Source of the DNA: Tieghemostelium lacteum
Taxonomy: Eukaryota > Evosea > Eumycetozoa > Dictyosteliales > Raperosteliaceae
NCBI GenBank assembly: GCA_001606155.1
Contig: LODT01000028.1
Coordinates: 62,001 to 126,000, forward strand
Length of the DNA: 64,000 nt
Direction of reading: 5' to 3'
The notes beneath the pieces were generated by a model. That model had not been told where the DNA came from, searched no databases, and saw nothing but the letters and a program-made list of their open reading frames with translations. The position numbers and the translations under genes were made by a program. Positions 10,989 to 20,934 of the stretch are shown here, piece by piece; position 1 is the first letter of the stretch, and every line of letters starts with the position of its first letter.

Positions 10989-12806
10989 TTAATTTATTAA
11001 TTTTGAAATTTCTTCAGCTATCAATTCAGTTTCCTCTCTAATTTCAGCTTTTGAAAGTTTCTCTTCTGTTTGCAGTGATTTTAAATATTGATTGGTAAAA
11101 TCTTTTGATTTTTGGTTATTGTTTAAAGCTCCATATGAAATTGCTATTGCTTTCAAACATTGTTGTGTTTGTTCATCAGATGGTCCGAATTGGGCCATTG
11201 ATTCAATTAGACTTTCATTAAAATATTCAATAGATTTATCAAGGTTTTCTTTTCCATTTAATTGCTGTAGACATATTCCAATGTTGTATTGAGCTTTCAT
11301 TTTAGTTTCATTAACTCCGTTTTGGTCAGATTGTTCGATACTTGTTGTTAGAAATGGTATGGCATCTTGATAGTTACCTTTATATAACTCTATTAAACCA
11401 AGGAATAGGTTTACTTCATGAAAATCATTGAGTTCTTGAGGTGATAGTTTAAATAGTCTATTTGCCTCTTCAATATTCTCTAAAGCTTTATCTAAATCCT
11501 GATTGGTATCTATGGTATAACTCATTCCTATTCGTAGATATAGTCTAGCCTTTTGGTTATAGAAAGGATCTTCACGTTTACCAACTAATTCCAAAGCCTC
11601 TTTACATAGCGATATAGAGCCTTTATCATTACTATGAATTTCAGTGAAAACATCTGACATTGCCAAGTACCCTGACGTAACCAACTCTGCATCAAGGTCA
11701 AATAGATTAGCATGATTATTTAGTAATTTAAACAAATGTCTAGAAACATCGTTTTTACTGACATTATCCAAATGTTCTTCAATCATAATCATAGCATGTA
11801 AAGCTATATTTTGATTTTTCAATGACCCTTCATCAAGTTCTCTAAAAACTCTAAGTATACCTTTATCAATTTTAATTGACATTGTGCTAAAGTCATTTTT
11901 TGAAATTTTATATTCTAATAATAGAGATACAAAAGTATTCATGTGGTTTACTGTATATGCAGTCTCCAAAATATTATTAGTTCTTATGAACTCCAACCAT
12001 TCATATTTGATATTAAATTCGTCAAAGTATATCAAACAATTAAATAGCTCTGATGGGAAATTAACATTTCGCTTGAAATACACTAAAATCTGCTTGAGAA
12101 TGAGTTTTAGAGTTTCTTTAGCCGACAGATTCTTTGGTAGATTCGATAGAAATGCTGTTAGATTAGTCTCTGGATTTACCATTCCTGTTGATACTAGATA
12201 GTTTGAGAATACCTCAACTAGTCTGACATTTCCATGACATAAACTAACTATTAATTTTAGATCTGATTCCTTACATTCAGATAATCCCAGAGATTTAAGT
12301 AGTACTAGAACTTGATTATCAGGTAATGGTTTAACAGTTAAAGTAGGAACAGGATCATTTTGTAACTGAATTAATGGATTAACAGTATGATCAATGAAAA
12401 TAGCATGACAATTACCAGATACCTTATGATTGATTTTTAATGGGAAATTATCAATCATAGTCCTACTTAAGTTCCCCAAGTCATCAAATACAATCAACCA
12501 TTTCATTTCAGGAGAGTTATCTAGAAGATCCAGATACTCAGTTATTGGTAAAGGTACTACGTGATCAAAAAGTTGGGCTAAAAATACAGTAATATAGTCA
12601 TTTGTATATATTACATCTCTTATATAAAATATAAAATCATAATCTGAATCATATTCTTTACAATATGCTGAGACTAGTTGTGATTTACCAACACCTTCAT
12701 CACCATTAACTAAAACTACATTTTCTTTTTCCAAAGTATCTCTAATACTCTTTATTTCATTTTCTCTACTTATAAATGTCTTTGATGGTTGACTATACAG
12801 TTTCAT
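10989..12806 (-). CDS. STAND (NB-ARC-like) P-loop NTPase with TPR-like repeats
   Basis: A single exon of 605 aa. It opens with the FISRENEIKSIRDTL linker seen before NB-ARC/AAA modules, then Walker A GDEGVGKS (35-42) and Walker B WLIVFDD (103-109). A winged-helix-like region runs to about 340. The C-terminal half (about 340-600) is all-helical with at least four TPR-like units, such as KARLYLRIGMSYT, NLFLGLIELYKGNYQDAIPFL, KAQYNIGICLQQL and IAISYGALNNNQKSKDF. This switch-plus-repeat layout matches STAND signalling ATPases (NLR, AfsR/SARP-like, kinesin-light-chain-like TPR). No N-terminal effector domain (TIR, DEATH, patatin) is present because the P-loop starts at residue 35. The substrate and trigger are unknown; a sensor or scaffold role is inferred. 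It is convergent with the PP2C gene. Confidence 0.78.
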   Translation of the reverse strand: MKLYSQPSKTFISRENEIKSIRDTLEKENVVLVNGDEGVGKSQLVSAYCKEYDSDYDFIFYIRDVIYTNDYITVFLAQLFDHVVPLPITEYLDLLDNSPEMKWLIVFDDLGNLSRTMIDNFPLKINHKVSGNCHAIFIDHTVNPLIQLQNDPVPTLTVKPLPDNQVLVLLKSLGLSECKESDLKLIVSLCHGNVRLVEVFSNYLVSTGMVNPETNLTAFLSNLPKNLSAKETLKLILKQILVYFKRNVNFPSELFNCLIYFDEFNIKYEWLEFIRTNNILETAYTVNHMNTFVSLLLEYKISKNDFSTMSIKIDKGILRVFRELDEGSLKNQNIALHAMIMIEEHLDNVSKNDVSRHLFKLLNNHANLFDLDAELVTSGYLAMSDVFTEIHSNDKGSISLCKEALELVGKREDPFYNQKARLYLRIGMSYTIDTNQDLDKALENIEEANRLFKLSPQELNDFHEVNLFLGLIELYKGNYQDAIPFLTTSIEQSDQNGVNETKMKAQYNIGICLQQLNGKENLDKSIEYFNESLIESMAQFGPSDEQTQQCLKAIAISYGALNNNQKSKDFTNQYLKSLQTEEKLSKAEIREETELIAEEISKLIN

Positions 12807-12971
12807 TTGTACAATTAAATTAAGATTAAGATTTCGGTTTCATTTTTACAAAATATCTCAAAAACTCGAAATTATTAAAAATTAAATGAAAACCTTTAGA
12901 ATTATTTAAATTTAAAGTTATAAATTAATTAAATAATGTCTATCTCTAAATTTAGATTCATTTTAAAAATT

Positions 12972-13740
12972 TTAAAATAATGGATCAGTAGACAAGAGAG
13001 GTTGTTGTACAGTTTCAAAAGTATTAAATATAGTCTTTGGTTTTTTCTGTTTTGAATTGCTGACAAATAAGAGAATAGTTGAACCCATAACAGTGATCAA
13101 TGATAGACATACAAATATCCAACCAACATAAGGATAGGTATGAATACTATCTGTAATTTGAATAAAATTGAATTTCTTTCCAGACCACTTTTTAGATTAG
13201 TCAAATTAGTATTTTAGAAAGATTTATATTTATGAATTAAATATAGGATATTTACATCAGCATAGGTATCAGGTAGGTTTAAGAAATATAATATAGAAAT
13301 TAATAGAAAAGCAATAGTTATAAAACTAATGACACGTGAACATATATTCATTAGGAATCTATTGGATTTTGATGAAATGAAAAGATTTGCAAATTGAGAT
13401 AATAATAAAATTATTATACATGTCCATCCAATTACTCCACAAATCAGACACACTATAAAGATACTTTTTATATCTTCTTGTTCATTATCCCAATTTGTAA
13501 TAATATGTTCACCTTTAGTTACAACCTTTTGACCTGAATACTTTAAGTAAATAGTACATCCAAGATCTTTATCTTCAATTCTATACCAATATGCTTTAGT
13601 TTACCATATGTTAGTATTTTTTAAAAAATGTAAAATTTAATATAATGTAACATACCATGATAAGATAAAACTAAAACTACTAGAGCAATGATGAGTAAAA
13701 TTAAAATGGTAAGATCTTTGGAATGTTTAAAAGTCTTCAT
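12972..13740 (-). CDS. four-TM protein of a YPxxGW tetraspan family
   Basis: There are three exons, 13740-13656, 13593-13256 and 13187-12972 (212 aa). The first intron has a TACTAAC branch-like motif, and all junctions keep frame. Topology: TM1 about 11-28, a first outer loop with WYR and LGC, TM2 and TM3 in the middle exon (SIFIVCLICGVIGW.. and VISFITIAFLLISILYFL), a second loop, then TYPYVGW leading into TM4 and a cytosolic tail. The protein at 33609-34276 shares the length, the topology, an LICLI/VCLIC patch in TM2 and a YPxxGW motif before TM4, so the two look paralogous. The layout recalls claudin/PMP22-type tetraspans, but I cannot show homology. Function unknown. Confidence 0.75.
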
Positions 13741-13923
13741 TTTAACTAGTCTATAGAGGAGAGTACTCTAAAAAAAGTAATAATATATGTTTTTGTTTTT
13801 TTTCTTTTAGATTTTAATTTGAACCCCCAAACTATCACACACCACAAATTCAATGGAAAAACCATTCCTAATTGGTTGATGGGTTTTTTTTTAATGAGGT
13901 ATTACAACAATATTATTAAAACC

Positions 13924-15291
13924 CTAATAGAATTTGTTAAAGTTATGTTTTAGATTAATATGTGAATATTTATCAAAGAGTTGATCAAGTTGTGATTTTG
14001 ATTGAAAATATCCATTTCTTGTTTCTTTTAATACCAAACTATACTGTAACATAAACTGCCAATCATGATTACTATTCAAATTCAGTTTTAAAGCATTTTC
14101 AAAATGCTCTTTTGACACTTTTAGATTAGAAAATGAATGAAATTCAATTAACCCCATCCAAAAATAAAGAATTGGCAAATTTGGAAATTGTTTAATTCTT
14201 TTTTGAATAGGTTGTCTAATGAGTTTACCTCGAGTTGATATATATCTATGTGCAAGAATGATGTCATCTACAGCATATAAATGTGGATTCACAGTTTGAA
14301 ACATTGCAAAACATAATCTATATTCATCTCCACAGAATGAGTGTAAACCTGGTTTAATTCTATAGTAAAACATTGGATTATCACCTCCAACTATATCTAC
14401 ACTCAATCCAGTTCCCGTGGTGTTTTGTAATGTTCTATCAGATCTCAACCAAAACTCCCAATCTTCCCACCCAAACCATAGTTCATTAGAGTAACCTCCT
14501 ACCATTTCCCATAGAGATTTTCTAAATATACTTGAACAATGTAATAGGTTTCTATTGGGGATAATAGAACTATCCCATTTAGGTATATTCCATTGACCTA
14601 CTATTTTATCATCTTGAAAGTTACTCTCACTTACGAATTTGTACATGTTAGAGACTAAGATGTTGTTATTTAGGTTGTTGTGTTTGTTTTTTAATAGCTT
14701 TAATGATTTCTCTAGAAATTCAGAATGAATTAGATCATCGGCATCTAAAGGTAATATCCAAATACCTTTAGAATAAGTAATTCCAATATTTCTACATTCA
14801 GATAATCCTAAATTCTTTGAATTAAAGATTAGGGTAATGGTTGTGAATATAGTTGAATATTCATTATAAATTTCAAGTAATCTCTCTTTTGCCATCCATT
14901 CTGAACTGAAATCGTCAACAATGATTACTTCCCATGTGTAACTTTGTTGTAATGATATAGATTGTGTAACCAATGAATCCAGTGTATACTTTATATATTT
15001 TAATTGATTGTATAATGGTATTATAATAGAAATACTAAAACTACTAGTGCTATTTAATCTATTTGTAGTTATTTCATTGTTATGATTTTTAACAGTGTCT
15101 ACAACTATTTGTTTTAATTGTTGTTGTTTTGTATATCTATCATTTAGGTATGAATAATTATCATCATTGTCTATATCTGAACTGCTATCATTTGTATTAT
15201 TTGAAAAAGTGGTGTTACTAATTAGTACTATGAAATATACCAATAACAATGCTAAACTTATAAAAATCACTAATCTTTTAATTTTTAACAT
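13924..15291 (-). CDS. type II membrane glycosyltransferase, GT2-like (GT-A fold)
   Basis: A single exon of 455 aa. It has a short cytosolic tail, a signal-anchor TM at residues 7-25, and a stem of low complexity to about 84. The catalytic domain starts with SIIIPLYNQ (88-96), followed by WEVIIVDDFSS (120-130), SKNLGLSECRNIG, and the DXD metal site DAD at 183-185 in LPLDADDLIHSEF. GYSNELWFGWEDWEFWLR (266-283) is the acceptor-side ED motif typical of this clan. These motifs predict a Golgi/ER lumenal transferase using a nucleotide sugar and divalent metal. The sugar and acceptor cannot be told from sequence. It shares a 191-bp divergent promoter region with the secreted-protein gene downstream. 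Confidence 0.88.
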   Translation of the reverse strand: MLKIKRLVIFISLALLLVYFIVLISNTTFSNNTNDSSSDIDNDDNYSYLNDRYTKQQQLKQIVVDTVKNHNNEITTNRLNSTSSFSISIIIPLYNQLKYIKYTLDSLVTQSISLQQSYTWEVIIVDDFSSEWMAKERLLEIYNEYSTIFTTITLIFNSKNLGLSECRNIGITYSKGIWILPLDADDLIHSEFLEKSLKLLKNKHNNLNNNILVSNMYKFVSESNFQDDKIVGQWNIPKWDSSIIPNRNLLHCSSIFRKSLWEMVGGYSNELWFGWEDWEFWLRSDRTLQNTTGTGLSVDIVGGDNPMFYYRIKPGLHSFCGDEYRLCFAMFQTVNPHLYAVDDIILAHRYISTRGKLIRQPIQKRIKQFPNLPILYFWMGLIEFHSFSNLKVSKEHFENALKLNLNSNHDWQFMLQYSLVLKETRNGYFQSKSQLDQLFDKYSHINLKHNFNKFY

Positions 15292-15482
15292 ATTATTTTA
15301 TTCATTTTATATGAATAAAGGGGTACAAATAATAAGTATAAATAAAAAAAAAAATAGTAATAATGAAAAAACACACACTATTAAATTCACCCTATTTTAA
15401 TTGATTGTAGTGTGTATAAATGAATTATTACTATTTATAATAATTAATGTTTTAAAATTAAATATTCATAGTTCATTTAAAG
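15292..15482. promoter_or_regulatory. divergent promoter, glycosyltransferase / secreted protein
   Basis: 191 bp between two divergent ATGs. It has an A-tract (15342-15353) and TATA-like AT stretches on both sides. The spacing implies shared or closely packed control of two secretory-pathway genes. Confidence 0.4.
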
Positions 15483-16580
15483 ATGTTACCAAATATTTAT
15501 AAATATTTACTTGTATTGGTGGTGGTATTGGTTGGACAAGTTCAATCAACTATTATACTATCAGATGAATATTTATATGCCAACTATTTTAAAGTTGAAT
15601 ATGGTGATAAGATTAAGAGATATTCAAGTAAGATACTAAATACCGAAGTTGTATGGAATTCATTGACTATGAGTTCAAATAGAGAAGGTTTCTTCTTTGA
15701 TCCTTCAAAATATGAAACTCTGACTTTCTATGTAAAGTCACCGGTTGCCAATCCCTATTTAGAGATTCAATTTACTAAAAACCAACAGATAACAGGAAGA
15801 AGAATTGCATTGGTATCTAAAGCTGATCCTGGTCATTCTGCTGCAAAATTGAAGGAATTGGTACCAAATGAGTGGCATAAGGTGACTATGGATATTCCAA
15901 ATGACAGTCAATATAATTCCATTCATTTCATGGGTGTTGGTAAAGAAAGTGAAAGCATTCCAGTAAATATCGACCGTTTTTCACTTTCTGAGAAATTAGA
16001 AAAATTTGAACTTTCTCAGAGGGTGTATAGGATAAAGGCTGCTTTTGCAGATCCGGAATTGGGTGGTGATAATGGTGGACATTCATTCTATACTGCTGAG
16101 AAGGGACAATGGATATTTGGTAGTTACAATAGTTGGTATTCAGCTGGAGATTCTGGTAGATTTGAAATGTTGAGAAATGGCGATGTTGTAGTTAGTGGTG
16201 GTATTGTACCTTCCAATGACCCATCGTCCTGTCATACTTGGTATATACATATACTCTTTACACCAGTTGCACCACCATCCCATGTCAAAGAAGAACTCTC
16301 ACCTGATGCCTATGTACCAAATGGCCCTATAGACCCTAATAGCTGGAGATTCTATAAACCAGTTCAACCCTATGCCTACATGATAGGTACTGGTTGTAAC
16401 CATGTCGATAAAATTGAATTTACAGGTATAAAACATGATATGCCTGCATATCTAGGATATGGTGCCAATGGTAAAAATGGTAATTTTGGTATGTCTGTAT
16501 GGATGACATATAAAGATTCATTAGGTGTCTCACATGGTGATTCAGTAATTGATATGAATATTGATATACTCTCTGAGTAA
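15483..16580 (+). CDS. secreted beta-sandwich-type protein, function unknown
   Basis: A single exon of 365 aa with a clear signal peptide (MLPNIYKYLLVLVVVLVGQVQS, cut near 22) and no later TM, so secretion is expected. Residues 23-170 have the alternating strand pattern of carbohydrate-binding-like jelly rolls (LTFYVKSPVANPYLEIQF, EWHKVTMDIP, NIDRFSLSEK). The C-terminal half (about 175-360) is rich in Gly, Trp, Tyr and Asn with only a few cysteines (SSCHTWY, GTGCNHVD). I do not recognise the C-terminal domain and give no activity. A matrix, spore-coat or slug-sheath role would fit a dictyostelid but is speculation. Confidence 0.75.
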   Translation: MLPNIYKYLLVLVVVLVGQVQSTIILSDEYLYANYFKVEYGDKIKRYSSKILNTEVVWNSLTMSSNREGFFFDPSKYETLTFYVKSPVANPYLEIQFTKNQQITGRRIALVSKADPGHSAAKLKELVPNEWHKVTMDIPNDSQYNSIHFMGVGKESESIPVNIDRFSLSEKLEKFELSQRVYRIKAAFADPELGGDNGGHSFYTAEKGQWIFGSYNSWYSAGDSGRFEMLRNGDVVVSGGIVPSNDPSSCHTWYIHILFTPVAPPSHVKEELSPDAYVPNGPIDPNSWRFYKPVQPYAYMIGTGCNHVDKIEFTGIKHDMPAYLGYGANGKNGNFGMSVWMTYKDSLGVSHGDSVIDMNIDILSE

Positions 16581-16867
16581 TAGAGAGGGGGGTATAATTT
16601 TTATAAATGTAGTAATGATTACATAATCTAAAAATAAACTATTGCTCATTTACAAAAAAAAAAATCAAAGATATCATAATTAGCTCTCTAGTTTGCAAAA
16701 AATTACGAAAAAAAAACTAATTATTTTATCATTGATTTTATTATAAAAGAATCAAAACATTTACCTCCCCCCATCGAGTAAAAGAAGTTGTGATAATTTA
16801 AAAAAATAGGTTTTTTTTTTATTATCAAGTTCAAATTTGAGGATAAATATAAATATAAACAGATATC

Positions 16868-17870
16868 ATGTCATTTAAACTTAGTTGGGGACCTTTTGAC
16901 GAAAACTTTTATAATAATATAAAAGATGGTCTAAATAAGGCTTTAAATCAAAATCCAATACCAAATCTCACAGATAAACTCTTAGTCTACCAATTAGGAC
17001 TAGGTGACCATCCACCTCAATTAGAACTCTTAGAAGTTGATCCATCCAAAGAACACTTTAAATTTGTTTTTAAAGTCTTATACAAAGGAAATGGTTTATT
17101 AGAATTGAGAACTAAAGTTCAAGTAAGATATTTTCAAATAAAATTAGAATTTGAAATGTATATGTATATGTATACTAATATATAAATATGTACTTTAGGC
17201 AAATCCTATATTTATGGGATCATCAGTTACACATATGAATAGAAGAGAAAAGACAATAATGAATAGATTTGGGTTAGGTTCAGCTGGTAAACCTCATGTT
17301 ATGCCACTGAGTATAATGATTAAAGATATAGTATTTGAAGGTATATTGACATTATCGATAATTAATACCACAAAGATTGAGGCATCTTTTAAAGAGGATC
17401 CTTTAAAACAAGTTAATATAGTAACTAGTTTTGATGAATTTCCATCAGCTGCAAATTTTATAAAAACATTGGTAGAGACACAATTGAGGGATTTTATAAT
17501 GAAAGAGTTCCCTGTTATAGTAGGTAGCATAACTGTACCTGCACCATCTTCACCACAAATGCCAACACATTCACAATTAGTTCAAGTTACACAACAACAA
17601 TCAGAAAACAGTACATCATTTCTATCCTCTTCCTCCACCCAACCTTCTACTACCAGTAGTCCAATGTTAAATAATCAACCATTACCAGCTATACCAAATT
17701 CAGATTTCTCACTTTTGCAACAACATCAACAACAACAACAACAACAGCAATCAACTGAATATACAGATCAACAAAAACAATCCGAAGATTACAAACTTTT
17801 TAAACAATTAAACAAATCCAAAAAGAAATCAAATTTGGAATACACCGCAACCACAGACTATATACAATAG
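16868..17870 (+). CDS. mdm34: ERMES complex subunit Mdm34 (SMP domain)
   Basis: There are two exons, 16868-17122 and 17199-17870 (308 aa), joined by a phase-0 GTAAGA..TTAG intron. The N-terminus MSFKLSWGPFDENFY, then YQLGLGDHPPQLELLEV, LELRTKVQANP across the splice, DPLKQVNIVTSFDEFP and LRDFIMKEFPVIV follow fungal Mdm34 almost block for block (SMP/TULIP lipid-binding domain, about 1-215). Mdm34 sits at ER-mitochondria contacts with Mmm1, Mdm12 and Mdm10 and helps move phospholipids. The C-terminal 90 residues are Ser/Gln-rich with a polyGln run, and the protein is short compared with fungal Mdm34. The Q-to-A junction at the splice restores the family motif, supporting the model. Confidence 0.92.
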
Positions 17871-18066
17871 TTTGTGTTTATTATAGTTATTAGTTTCAAA
17901 GTCTCATCAAAATGAACAAGTGTATATATTAAATTATAGAATTGATATTTAAATAATAGGTTTATTTTTATTTTAAATCCACCCCACACACAACACAACA
18001 CAATAATTAAGGTGTGTTGATGTCTTTTATAAAACATTAATAATTAATTTTTTTTTTTTTCATTTA

Positions 18067-19089
18067 TCATAATTCAACAACAGTTTTACCAAAAAGGTCA
18101 TAAAGTTCTAGATATTTATGAGCTTCAGAGACATTTTCAATACCTTGAAATTTCTTTCCAACTATACTTTTGAATTGGTGTTTGGAGAATTGTTCCAATA
18201 GGAACATGTTTCCTTCGGCTAATTTATCAGGCCTTGTAGAGTATTCAAATATAATATAACCTTTGAAATTTATATACTTTATAAATGCCTCCAAAATTGG
18301 GAATGTAGTTGGTGTTGGATTTAACAATCCATATAGAATATAGTGACCGTACTTTTTGAGTGTCTTACTGAGACCATTTGTAATATCACCACCTACACAA
18401 TCGTAAATTATCGATACACCTTCGTCACCAGTGACAATTGATATAGCTTCGTAGAGATCTGGTGACTCTTCCATTGAAATGAAGTGATGTGCACCGTAGA
18501 ATATAATCTTATCCTTCTTCTTTGAAGTTCTACTAACTGCAATAACTCTGGCTTTAAAAGTGCATTTTAGCAGTTGTATAGCTGCTAAACCTGCTGAACT
18601 ACTAGCAGCTGTAACCACCACATAATCTCCAGGTTTAACTTGAGCAACATCATTAAACCCATAGTAAGCAGTTAAATAAGCAAGCCACACTGAGCTTGCA
18701 TCGGTATGTGACATTTCAGGTGGATTCAAGGTTATGCATTGATAAGGAAAGATTACATATTCACTGTAGGTTGAGTAATCTGATTGTCTTAAACAAGGTA
18801 AAATAGATACAGAGTCACCAATCTTGAATCTACCTTTAGGAACTAGGTCACCGATAGCATCTACAATTCCAGAACATTCTAATCCTAGACTAGCAGGATA
18901 CTCTCTAGGAACATCAACAAATAAACCATTCCTATACAAAGCCTCAGCTCTATTGAACCCAATAGCTTTAACTTTGATACGTATGTGCACACCATCAGCT
19001 TCTGGAATGTCTTTGGTGATTACTCTCAGAACTTCTGGACCACCAAATTTATCAAAAACTACAGTTTTATTTTTAAAAGATTCCTCCAT
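18067..19089 (-). CDS. MDR-family oxidoreductase (quinone reductase/alcohol dehydrogenase-like)
   Basis: A single exon of 340 aa, the usual length for the family. It has an N-terminal GroES-like fold (KAIGFNRAEALYRNG, PASLGLECSGIVDAIG, FKIGDSVSILP) followed by a Rossmann domain with AASSSAGLAAIQLLK as the dinucleotide loop and IYDCVGGDITNGL further on. The catalytic zinc ligands of true zinc ADHs are not evident, so an NADPH-dependent zinc-free reductase is more likely. The substrate is unknown. The gene is convergent with mdm34 and in tandem with the aldo-keto reductase, another NADPH enzyme, 640 bp away. Confidence 0.88.
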   Translation of the reverse strand: MEESFKNKTVVFDKFGGPEVLRVITKDIPEADGVHIRIKVKAIGFNRAEALYRNGLFVDVPREYPASLGLECSGIVDAIGDLVPKGRFKIGDSVSILPCLRQSDYSTYSEYVIFPYQCITLNPPEMSHTDASSVWLAYLTAYYGFNDVAQVKPGDYVVVTAASSSAGLAAIQLLKCTFKARVIAVSRTSKKKDKIIFYGAHHFISMEESPDLYEAISIVTGDEGVSIIYDCVGGDITNGLSKTLKKYGHYILYGLLNPTPTTFPILEAFIKYINFKGYIIFEYSTRPDKLAEGNMFLLEQFSKHQFKSIVGKKFQGIENVSEAHKYLELYDLFGKTVVEL

Positions 19090-19729
19090 TTTCTAGAATT
19101 AATGAAAACTTCTAGTTTTACTACAACAAAGTAATTATAATAAAATTTTCCTTTTTAAAATATGTTGTTTGATATATTTATCAATAATTATAATAACAGT
19201 GTTTATGTTTAATCTTTTGTTTTTAACAATTAGTGGTGTTTAGTGTGTAGTGTGTGTGGTGTTCTAATTTTCATAAAATTATTTATTGAGATTATATGTA
19301 ACAAATACTAATGAGTTTAAATGATAAAATAGTGGAAAATTAAATAGACGAATCAAATTTACAAATCAACAGTGGAAAAAAATTAAACATTATAAAACAT
19401 GTTTATTGATAATGACATTTCTCTGCAGTTAGTGAATGGGAGTGCATTGGATATTTTTTTTTAATTTCTTTGATTTCCACCAATATATTTATAAAATGAT
19501 TGGTTAGGTGAATTCTACTATAACACATTATAAATATGGTATGAAAAAAAAATAGTGTTTTTCAAATCAATTGATTTTTGCAGATATTTCTATTGTTTAT
19601 TTGAATTTGGGATATGCAGGGTGTTGTAGAACCGTGTGATTAATCACAACTACAATTTATTAAAAAAATAAAAAACATCATAAGTAAGTGAAAGGTTTTA
19701 GTGAATTTTACACATGTAAAACCATAGAT
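19090..19729. promoter_or_regulatory. spacer upstream of the MDR gene
   Basis: 640 bp between two tandem minus-strand genes. It holds a GT-rich stretch at about 19229-19263 (AGTGTGTAGTGTGTGTGGTG) about 145 bp upstream of the MDR start, similar to the G/GT-boxes bound by GBF in D. discoideum developmental genes (tentative). Otherwise featureless. Confidence 0.3.
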
Positions 19730-20713
19730 CTAAACTACAGTTTCTGGATTCCAACAAATTCTTTTATTACAATTTAGATCATCAATTTTCTTCATTTCTT
19801 CATCAGTTAGATTAAAATCAAATATATCAGCATTTTCTTTAATTCTAGATGGTGTTTTTGATTTTGGAATTACAGCTATATTTTTTTTTCAAGTTATATA
19901 AATAGAGATTGTTAGTTGATATCTAGTATTAGTATATACTAATTTAAAATGTATATACTTACGAATTCCTTTTTGTATAGCCCATTTAAGTAATACTTGA
20001 CTAATTGTTTTATTATGACGTATACCAATTTCTTCTAATTGTTTATTTTGATTGGCTTCACCTCTTACTAGAGAACTATAGGCTTCTAGTTGAATTCCTT
20101 TTTTATTGCAAAATTCTAGGAGGTCTGTTTGATAGAGGAATGGATGGAACTCAACTTGGTTTACAGCTGGGACTGTTTTAGAGGTTGATAATAGTTCATC
20201 TAGATGTTTGATAGTGTAGTTACTGACACCTATGGAACGACACTTCTTTTCAGATTGAAGTTTTTCTAGTGCCTCCCAAGAACCAGCTCTTAATTTAGAG
20301 TTGATAGGTGATGTTAGTGCAGTTTGTTGGACACCTGGCCAATGAATGAGGTAGAGATCTAGATAGTCAAGTTGAAGTCTTTTCAGAGAGTTCAAACATG
20401 CTTCATAGGCTTTATCAAACCCTTGTTCGGCTGTTGAAACTTTTGAAGTGACGAATATATCCTCTCTCTTTAGTTTACCAGATTCAAATAGTTCTTTTAA
20501 TACTTTTCCTAGTGCTTCTTCATTTCTGTAAATTGATGCTGTATCAAAATGAACATATCCACTTTCAACTGCTTGTTTAATTGAAGTATCCATATCGGCA
20601 ATACTCAATTGGTATGTACCAAATCCAAATAAAGGCATTTTCACACCATTATTCAAAGTAACTGTTGAGTTTATAGTAATTTGTGACATTCTTTGCAGAG
20701 TTTTGAAAAACAT
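19730..20713 (-). CDS. aldo-keto reductase
   Basis: There are two exons, 20713-19963 and 19875-19730, with an 87-bp intron (GTAAGT..ATAG, phase 1), giving 298 aa. The AKR tetrad is complete: D57 and Y62 in HFDTASIYRNE, K91 in VTSKV, H124 in LIHWP. The second exon restores the NADPH-binding segment VIPKSKTPSRIKEN, then DEEMKKIDDLN and a short C-terminus. Expected reaction: NADPH-dependent reduction of aldehydes or ketones in the cytosol. M9 (MSQITIN) fits usual AKR N-termini better than M1, so the first eight residues are uncertain. Confidence 0.92.
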
Positions 20714-20934
20714 TAAAACAATGAAAATTTATAAAAATAATATCAAGGTAATTGTGGGTAAGTGAACTACAAAAAAAAAAAATTTTAAATTTATTTGAAT
20801 TGATAATAAATTAATGTATTATTAGTATAAATAAAAATGTGATTATTTTCTTGAAATCAGAGAATCAATTTTTAAATTATTAAATTTTATTTTTTTTTTC
20901 ATTTTTAAAAATATCAATTTAGTGGTCTTAGATA
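20714..20934. promoter_or_regulatory. divergent promoter, aldo-keto reductase / vps15
   Basis: 221 bp between divergent ATGs. It contains a TATA-like run and a T-tract (20888-20899) just upstream of vps15, and an A-tract near 20770 on the reductase side, as expected for two back-to-back dictyostelid core promoters. Confidence 0.4.
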
